The position numbers and the translations under genes are program-made. A DNA stretch of 64,000 bases from Planctomycetota bacterium. Lineage in GTDB: Bacteria > Planctomycetota > Brocadiia > CAIUPP01. The first letter of the stretch is position 1. Every line of letters starts with the position of its first letter. A model generated the notes under the pieces. That model was given only the letters and a program-made list of their open reading frames with translations, was not told the DNA's origin and searched no databases. The stretch covers positions 43,971 through 107,970 of the forward strand of contig JAKJEM010000007.1 in the NCBI GenBank assembly GCA_022705425.1, read 5' to 3'. This document shows, piece after piece, positions 46,287-51,935 of this stretch.

Positions 46287-48334
46287 GGACGGGCTCTCCC
46301 AAGATCCAGGGGGGCGAGGCCTTCGAGGAGATCGGCTCGGTCGCGGCGGACCACCAACGCCAGCGCCCCCTGGGCGGGCTCAGGCGGAAACTCCTGCGGC
46401 GAAAAGACTTGCGCAATCCGGCCTTCAAGCCGGAGGCGCAGCAGTCCGGCCGCGGCCAGGATGAGTCCATCGTAAGCGCCCTCATCGAGCCGGCGAATCC
46501 GGTCGGGGACGTTGCCGCGGATATCCGTCGGGACAAGATCGGGGCGCAGTTCGCGCAGACGCTGCGCGCGGCGCACGGAGGACGTGCCGATCCGCGCGCC
46601 GGGGGGCAGTGTGTCGAGTCCGCCGCCGCCGCGCGTGACCAGGCACTCCCACGGCGCAAAGGACGGCGTCTGCGCAGCGACGACCAGGTCCTCGCCGAAT
46701 TGGCGGGGCAGATCCTTGGCACTGTGGAGCCCGGCGTCCACCACGCCGCTCCGGACGGCCTCGTCAATGTCGCGCGTGAAAAAGTCCTCCGCCGTCACCG
46801 CCGGGAGGGGGGTTGCCTTGTCGCGGTCGCCGGGTGCGTCGAGCGCGACGAACTCGACGGCGGTCTCCGGCTGAAGGGCCGCAAGGAAGCCGCGCATCTC
46901 CGCGACCTGGGCCATCGAAAGAGCGCTGCGTCGCGCGCCGACCCGCAGCGCAGGCGGCAGCCCGGCAACCGGGCCCGCCCCGGCGACCCATCGGAGCGTC
47001 TCCGCAAAGGCCGCCCGTTCAGCGGCGGCCAGCCGCGCCGCTTCGGAGGGGATCGGCGGGCCGTCGGCAAAGGATTCGAGGCCTTCATAGGCCGCGCACC
47101 GGGGACGGAGCGCCGCGTTGACGTCGGCAAGGTCCAGGACCGGGGCCGAGGGAGGCAGTGCAAAGACAAGATCGTCCGCCTCCGCCGGCGTCAGGCGTCC
47201 GCCGAGCACGGCCGCCGATACCCCGCGCGCGCCCTCGCGCAGCCGGCGCCACGGCAGGACGCGCCAGCCGCGCGACGCACACCAGGGAATCTCCGCCCGG
47301 TGCGAGAAGGGAATCGCCTCCGCCCCGCCGGCAGCCAGCCGGTCGGCCACGGCGGCGTTCAGTCGTCCGCAACCCAGCAACGCCACACGGCATCCGCGCA
47401 GACCCCCAAGGCGTAGCTCCAGCCGCGTCACGACCGCCGCCGCCCAACTCCGGTCGGCGCCGAGGCCGCTGGCGAGCCGCACGGCGGCCTGCGCCCGGAG
47501 CGCCGCCGCGACCAGGCCCGACAGCCCCGGACTCAGCCGCCGCCGCTGCCGGACCAGGGCCTCGCGGAGCTGCTCGGCCACGTCCGCTTCGCCCCGCAGA
47601 GGCGAATCGAGTCCCACGGCGACGCGCACCAGGTGATGAAAGACCGCCGGACCGACCTGGTCGGGGCGCGGCATTTCGGCGCTGGACTCCGCCGGGTTCT
47701 CGCGCAGAGCATAGGTCTCACGGCGACGGCACGTGACCAGGAGAAAGGGAGGGTACTCCGCCTCCGGCGCGGCGGAATGGGGACAGGGCGCTTCCGCCCC
47801 TTCCTCGGCGGGCGCGCGGAAGAGCGCCGGGACCGGGGGCGCAGGGCGCGCATCCAGAACCTGCGCGATCCGGTCGCGCAGCGAGCGAGACCGCGCGCAA
47901 CGGCGTCCGTCGGAGTGAACGGCCACCGTGAGGCCGTCGCGGCGATGGATGGCGGGGAAGATGACCGACGATGAGCGGCCCGAGGAGGCAATGCAGAAGA
48001 GCAACCCTCGCGCGGAGGCCTCCTGCCCGATTTGCAGGTTGAGCGCGGCGTTGTCGGTGGCCGCGACCACCAGCCGAATGCCGTCGAGGTGGTCGGCGGC
48101 ATAGCGCGCGCGACGCCACCGGAACGCGCCGTTCCGAGCCGCCTGCGCGGCGGCCGGGCCGAGTTCGGGAGAGACCAGCGTCACCCGCGCGCCGGCCGAC
48201 GCGAGCGTGGCGGCCTTGCGGGCGCCGACTCGCCCCCCTCCGACGACGAGGCATTCCCAGCCGGTCAGGTCCAGTCCCAGGGGCAGGTAGTGCCGCGCGC
48301 CGCCGGGCTCGGGGGTCGGCGCTACTGAAGCCAT
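46283..48334 (-). CDS. Three-part fusion: SirC/Met8-type dehydrogenase - short glutamyl-tRNA reductase - HemC without its cofactor domain
   Basis: A 683-residue protein. Residues 1-~165 are a precorrin-2 dehydrogenase (VVGGGRVGARKA at 30-41; AATDNA with D94 at the CysG/Met8 catalytic Asp position). Residues ~195-455 are a glutamyl-tRNA reductase: LLVTCRRRETYAL keeps the catalytic Cys (C202; family TCNRxE), GLDSPLRGEADVAEQL matches GLDSMVxGE, and VALLGCGRLNAAVA binds NADPH; the first ~40 residues and most of the dimer helix are missing. Residues ~463-683 are HemC domains 1-2 (LHSAKDLP with D541; GTSSVRRAQRL; DIRGNV; PAQGALAL) and the protein then ends, with no domain 3 or dipyrromethane Cys. 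ATGA overlaps lie at both ends. Confidence 0.88.
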   Translation of the reverse strand: MASVAPTPEPGGARHYLPLGLDLTGWECLVVGGGRVGARKAATLASAGARVTLVSPELGPAAAQAARNGAFRWRRARYAADHLDGIRLVVAATDNAALNLQIGQEASARGLLFCIASSGRSSSVIFPAIHRRDGLTVAVHSDGRRCARSRSLRDRIAQVLDARPAPPVPALFRAPAEEGAEAPCPHSAAPEAEYPPFLLVTCRRRETYALRENPAESSAEMPRPDQVGPAVFHHLVRVAVGLDSPLRGEADVAEQLREALVRQRRRLSPGLSGLVAAALRAQAAVRLASGLGADRSWAAAVVTRLELRLGGLRGCRVALLGCGRLNAAVADRLAAGGAEAIPFSHRAEIPWCASRGWRVLPWRRLREGARGVSAAVLGGRLTPAEADDLVFALPPSAPVLDLADVNAALRPRCAAYEGLESFADGPPIPSEAARLAAAERAAFAETLRWVAGAGPVAGLPPALRVGARRSALSMAQVAEMRGFLAALQPETAVEFVALDAPGDRDKATPLPAVTAEDFFTRDIDEAVRSGVVDAGLHSAKDLPRQFGEDLVVAAQTPSFAPWECLVTRGGGGLDTLPPGARIGTSSVRRAQRLRELRPDLVPTDIRGNVPDRIRRLDEGAYDGLILAAAGLLRLRLEGRIAQVFSPQEFPPEPAQGALALVVRRDRADLLEGLAPLDLGRARP

Positions 48335-49764
48335 CAGAGCGCCCACCCTTCGACGCGGCCGATCTCCGCCGGCAACTCCTCCGTCCGCGTGAGCGCCCAA
48401 TCGGCGAAGGAAAGGTCCTCCTGTCCGACGCGCGACCGGTACCGTTCCGCCAGCATCCGCACAACGCCGGGGATGACCGCCGCGTCTATGCCGGGATGGA
48501 TCTCGCGCGCGAGGCGGGCGTCCCGTCCACCGCCGCCCCCGACCAGAAGCCGGAAGCAGGGGCGTCGCGCTCCGGCAATCGTACGGACGCACCCGGCCAG
48601 GCCGATGGCCCCCACCGAGGACTGGGCGCACCCGTTGGGGCAACCCGACACGGCCACCAGGCCGCCGAAGTCGCTCCCCAAGGCGCGGTCCATCGCGGCG
48701 ACCGGCTCGTGAGTGTCCACGATCGCCCGGCCGCACCAGGCCGAACCGGGGCAGGCGACAATCGCCGGCGCGCCCTCCCGCGCGGCCAACGCCGGCGGCA
48801 GTGTCAGGCCGTTTCCACCGAAGAGAAACAGGTCATGCTCGAATCCGACGCGAAGACTCGCACCGGCCTTCTCCACCGCGCGCCCCAGCTCAAGGGCGTC
48901 GAGGATCGCGATATTTCCGAGACGCGGGCGCAGGCGGACCTGTCGGGGCGAAGCGCCCGTGACGCGCCGCAGGGGCGGCGCCGGATCACCTCGCGCCACC
49001 CGCTCTTCGTCGAAGAGCGCCGTCAGGCGCGCGACGAACTCCGCATCGCCCAGCCGTTCGCGGACGTGGCGCAGGCGCGCGCGTCCCCGGTTGACGCGGT
49101 CCCCCTCGGCATTGAAGAGGCGCAGCGCCGCACGCGCCAGGGGCGCGACCTCTGCGGCGGCGAAGACGCGTTCGAGGGCGAGGCCCGTCGCGGGGCGCGG
49201 GCCGAGCGAGCCCGCCACGACGGCCGCGAAGCCGCCTTCCGTCCGGGCGATCAGGCCCAAGTCGTTGATCCAGGGGAGGGCGCAGGCCTTCGGGCACGCC
49301 GAGAGACTCACTTTGAACTTCCGCGGCAGCGCGCGGATCATCGCCATCCCCTCGGCGGCGCGCGTGATGGCCTCCGCCGCCGGGGCCACGTCCACCGTGC
49401 CCTCGCAGAGGGCATTGCCGGGGCAGAGGGTTACGTTGCGCAAGGTGTCGCCGCAGGCGCGCACCGTGCTGAGCCCTGCGGCGTAGAGGTCGCGCTGCAA
49501 GGCGGGGATGCGCTCCGGCGGCACGCCGTGGATTTCGATGTCCTGCCGCGTGGTCAGGTGCAGGGGGTAGCCCGGCGCATGGCGAGCGGAGGCCTCCGCC
49601 ACCGCCCGCCACTGCGCCGCCGAGATGACCCCTCCGGGAATGCGGACGCGCTGCATGAACAACCCGCTCTGCCGCTGCGGATAGAGCCCCAGCAACCGCG
49701 CCTGAGCCCCTTCCGAGGGCAGGGCGTCGCAGGGAAAACGAATCGTTCCGCCGGAATCGCTCAC
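48334..49764 (-). CDS. Sulfite (or nitrite) reductase, siroheme [4Fe-4S] type
   Basis: A 476-residue cytoplasmic enzyme of the siroheme reductase family. The first half has LHLTTRQDIEIHG (siroheme-binding Arg), GDTLRNVTLCPG and LPRKFKVSLSACPKAC. The second half has ACPGSAWCGRAIVDT and VSGCPNGCAQSSVGAIGL, giving C338, C344, C375 and C379 in the CX5C...CX3C cluster pattern. The first half also holds a CX5C (114-120) and a CX3C (157-161) set. GTG 49764 is chosen as start because AGGGAGG lies just before it. The APS reductase upstream and the siroheme genes downstream favour sulfite as substrate; nitrite cannot be excluded. Confidence 0.9.
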   Translation of the reverse strand: MSDSGGTIRFPCDALPSEGAQARLLGLYPQRQSGLFMQRVRIPGGVISAAQWRAVAEASARHAPGYPLHLTTRQDIEIHGVPPERIPALQRDLYAAGLSTVRACGDTLRNVTLCPGNALCEGTVDVAPAAEAITRAAEGMAMIRALPRKFKVSLSACPKACALPWINDLGLIARTEGGFAAVVAGSLGPRPATGLALERVFAAAEVAPLARAALRLFNAEGDRVNRGRARLRHVRERLGDAEFVARLTALFDEERVARGDPAPPLRRVTGASPRQVRLRPRLGNIAILDALELGRAVEKAGASLRVGFEHDLFLFGGNGLTLPPALAAREGAPAIVACPGSAWCGRAIVDTHEPVAAMDRALGSDFGGLVAVSGCPNGCAQSSVGAIGLAGCVRTIAGARRPCFRLLVGGGGGRDARLAREIHPGIDAAVIPGVVRMLAERYRSRVGQEDLSFADWALTRTEELPAEIGRVEGWAL

Positions 49765-49810
49765 CGCATCCTCCCTGACCCGCGCCCTGCCCGCACGCCG
49801 TGGATTCCCG

Positions 49811-50545
49811 TCACAGCCGCACCGGCGCGCCGACACCGCCGGACACCTTGAGCGGGCGGGTATGGATGCCGCATTCGCCGCCGCACTTGCTGGTGCCGAT
49901 CCATCGCCCGGCGCGCTCGTCGGGACCGTTGGCAATCCGCGTGCACGGCGAGCATCCTAGCGACCGGTAGCCTTCCTTGTAAAGGGGATTGACGGGAACC
50001 TCGTAGCAGGCCAGGTACTGCCAGACCTCGCGCTCGTACCAGATGAGGATCGGGTTGAGCTTGAGGAGTCCGGCGTCGCGCTCCTCAACCTCCTGGAAAT
50101 CCGTTCGCGTGCGACCCTCGGTGCAGCGCAGGCCGGTCACCCAGCACGCTACGCCCATTTCCTCGATGGCGCGCCGCGTCGGCTGAACCTTCAGAGCGTC
50201 GCAGCAACGGTCCGGGTCCGTGGCGTAGAGGCGGTCGGGGATCGGTTCGTCGTTGCGGAAGACGCGCGTCTCGGGGTAGCGTTCCACAAGACGGCGCATG
50301 AAGGCCACCGTCTCCGGCGGCTTGAAGCGCGTCGTCACCACGAACCCGCGAATCGCGGGGCTGACCCGCTTGGCCAGGTCCCAGACGACGCAGGAATCCT
50401 TCCCCAGGCTGTTCGCCACCACGAGCCCGTCGCCGTACTCCCGGTGGGCGTCGCGGATCAGCTCCAGCGAGCGCTCCACCTTCTGCCTGAAGTTCAACCC
50501 GTCCACCAACGACTTCACGTCCACTTCCGCCCGCGCGACAGGCAT
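49811..50545 (-). CDS. cysH: Assimilatory APS reductase (CysH type, [4Fe-4S])
   Basis: A 244-residue cytoplasmic enzyme reducing adenylylsulfate to sulfite. It has the SLGKDS P-loop (46-51), CCDALKVQP (C114-C115), YRSLGCSPCT (C198, C201) and the catalytic KCGGECGIH (C225). The CC...CxxC set ligates an iron-sulfur cluster, which marks the APS-reducing branch rather than the PAPS branch, so no APS kinase would be needed. AAGGAGA precedes ATG 50545. Next gene in the set: sulfite reductase, 46 bases downstream. Confidence 0.95.
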   Translation of the reverse strand: MPVARAEVDVKSLVDGLNFRQKVERSLELIRDAHREYGDGLVVANSLGKDSCVVWDLAKRVSPAIRGFVVTTRFKPPETVAFMRRLVERYPETRVFRNDEPIPDRLYATDPDRCCDALKVQPTRRAIEEMGVACWVTGLRCTEGRTRTDFQEVEERDAGLLKLNPILIWYEREVWQYLACYEVPVNPLYKEGYRSLGCSPCTRIANGPDERAGRWIGTSKCGGECGIHTRPLKVSGGVGAPVRL

Positions 50546-50560
50546 CTCCGGTCTCCTTGT

Positions 50561-50878
50561 CTAGATCTCGTAATCCGTGTCGGCCACGGTGAACTCGCGT
50601 TCCTGCAGGAACTGGCGAATGATCTTGTGATCCTCCTCGCTCAAGTCCGGCCGCACCACATAGTGCGACAGGGGGTGACGGATTCGCCCCCATTCGACCC
50701 GCTCCCACAGGCGCTCGTGCCAGTAGTACATCACCAGGCGAATGCCGTGGAAGAGCAGGGTTATTCCCGTCGTGGCGGCCAGGTCGCGCGTGAAGGCATA
50801 ACTGATGGCGCCGAGGATGACGACCCCGGCTATGCGCCAGGTGAGCGACTTGGCAATGGAGCGTCTTCGGGTGTCCAC
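50561..50878 (-). CDS. DUF2061 membrane protein
   Basis: A 105-residue protein with KSLTWRIAGVVILGAISYAFTRDLAATTGITLLFHGIRLVMYYWHERLWERV, the DUF2061 core: two membrane helices, basic start and the family's YYxHERLW signature. DUF2061 genes are often linked to, or fused with, sulfate-assimilation proteins, and here it lies 15 bases before cysH. Start is GTG 50878 with AGGTGA upstream. A role in sulfate uptake or sensing is possible but not shown. Confidence 0.85.
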   Translation of the reverse strand: MDTRRRSIAKSLTWRIAGVVILGAISYAFTRDLAATTGITLLFHGIRLVMYYWHERLWERVEWGRIRHPLSHYVVRPDLSEEDHKIIRQFLQEREFTVADTDYEI

Positions 50879-50962
50879 GGGTCACCTATACACGAGCATA
50901 GACATCGTATATCTGGGCGGCATCATAGTACGGAGGATCTTCGCTCTGTGGGGATTCCCGGC

Positions 50963-51202
50963 CTACCAGGGGATGTCGCGCGAGGGAAGCCAGGGATCTG
51001 GGGATGGCGGAGCGACGGGCTTGGGCGGGGGACGGATCGGGATGGGCGGGTCTTTGAACGCGTACCTCAGGAGGGCCTCTGCAACGGATATCGCCAAGGA
51101 AAGATAGGTCTCCTGAGTGGCCCACCAGGCGATGGCAAAGACGACGGCGGCATGTACGAACTCATCGAACGCCCGCCGCGCGACATGCTGTATTGCAGCC
51201 AT
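50963..51202 (-). CDS. Small DUF2061-like membrane protein with proline-rich tail
   Basis: A 79-residue protein. One or two hydrophobic helices (FDEFVHAAVVFAIAWWATQETYLSLAISVAEALLRYAF) align loosely with DUF2061 proteins such as the next gene, but the HER motif is missing. The C-terminus is proline-rich (KDPPIPIRPPPKPVAPPSP). ATG 51202 is favoured over longer in-frame ATGs (51217, 51253) because GGAAGGG precedes it by six bases. It is the first gene after the sulfur-set promoter. Coding status is likely but not certain. Confidence 0.55.
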   Translation of the reverse strand: MAAIQHVARRAFDEFVHAAVVFAIAWWATQETYLSLAISVAEALLRYAFKDPPIPIRPPPKPVAPPSPDPWLPSRDIPW

Positions 51203-51291
51203 CTCTAACCCTTCCATGCTCCCCAGACCCGTGACCTTCCACTGCCGTTTCATCTGCGCGCACCATCAGTTCGGCATAACCTACCGGAGTC

Positions 51292-51314
51292 CTCGTGATT
51301 ATACATAACACGAG
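51292..51314 (-). promoter_or_regulatory. Inverted repeat over the -10 box of the sulfur set promoter
   Basis: CTCGTG (51292-51297) and CACGAG (51309-51314), an 11-base centre containing the TATAAT box. A bound dimer would block the promoter. Confidence 0.5.
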
Positions 51315-51326
51315 CGTAGATGTCAA
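51298..51326 (-). promoter_or_regulatory. Perfect-consensus promoter (TTGACA-17-TATAAT) of the sulfur/siroheme set
   Basis: On the minus strand TTGACA (51326-51321) and TATAAT (51303-51298) with exactly 17 bases between, about 95 bases before the first start codon. Such a perfect match normally needs a repressor, and the overlapping inverted repeat offers a site for one. Confidence 0.8.
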
Positions 51327-51474
51327 GTATAATCTTCGAGAAAAGTCGTTGGGGGCCGAGCCACCGGACAGGGAGACACGAAACGGACTTGGTCCGGCAC
51401 GACTGGGCGGCGCGTGGGCCGCTTCAGCCAGCCCGGTCTCATCACAAACCGACACGGTTCACAAACGAGCCGGG

Positions 51475-51912
51475 TCAGCGACGTGCGGGGGCTTTGCGGG
51501 GAGAGGAAGGGGCGATACGTCGCCTGGGCGCGGCCTGCCCTTCCGGTCGCGACGCGGGCCGGAGCGGGATGGCGAACAGGGCGACGTCGTCGCGCTCGGT
51601 CCAACCGACGCGACCCCAGAAGGCCTTGCCGCCGGTGTTGGCTCGAGAGACGAAGCAGAGGCACCGCTCCAAGCCGGCGCGGCGAAGGGACTCCAGGCCT
51701 CGCCGGACAAGTCGGTCCCCGAGTCCACGCCCGCGCCAGGCGGGGGCGACGGTCAGGTGATAGAGATAGCCGCGGCGCGCGTCGTGGCCGCACAGGACGG
51801 TACCGGCGAGACTCGCGCCGTCGCCCGCGGCGGCGTCCCGGATTTGGCATTCGCGGGCCGGGGCTATACAATCTGGCCGCCGGCTCTCCCGCGCGGGGAG
51901 CGCCGGGTTCAA
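51475..51912 (-). pseudogene. 5'-truncated GNAT acetyltransferase
   Basis: The protein matches the second half of GNAT N-acetyltransferases well: GTVLCGHDARRGYLYHLTV, APAWRGRGLGDRLVRRG (acetyl-CoA R/QxxGxG/A loop), LCFVSRANTGGKAFWGRVGW. The usual first ~50 residues (beta1 to alpha2) are absent, the frame is closed by a stop at 51934-51936, and there is no ATG (only TTG 51912). The missing part would lie where the protease gene and its promoter now stand. It is a probable remnant, although a short active form cannot be excluded. Confidence 0.6.
51844..51872 (+). promoter_or_regulatory. Promoter of the M16 protease gene (TTGGCA-17-TACAAT)
   Basis: TTGGCA (51844-51849) and TACAAT (51867-51872), 17-base spacer, about 60 bases before ATG 51936. 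It lies inside the truncated GNAT frame on the other strand. Confidence 0.6.
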
Positions 51913-51935
51913 GGAATTCCCGGGAGAGGTGCGTC

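Noticed and set aside
45529-46330. A hidden HemC domain 3 in another frame after the fusion gene
   Set aside because: The alternative frames there do not contain a GGC-x-x-P-like cofactor segment, and the space is filled by a good CobA domain.
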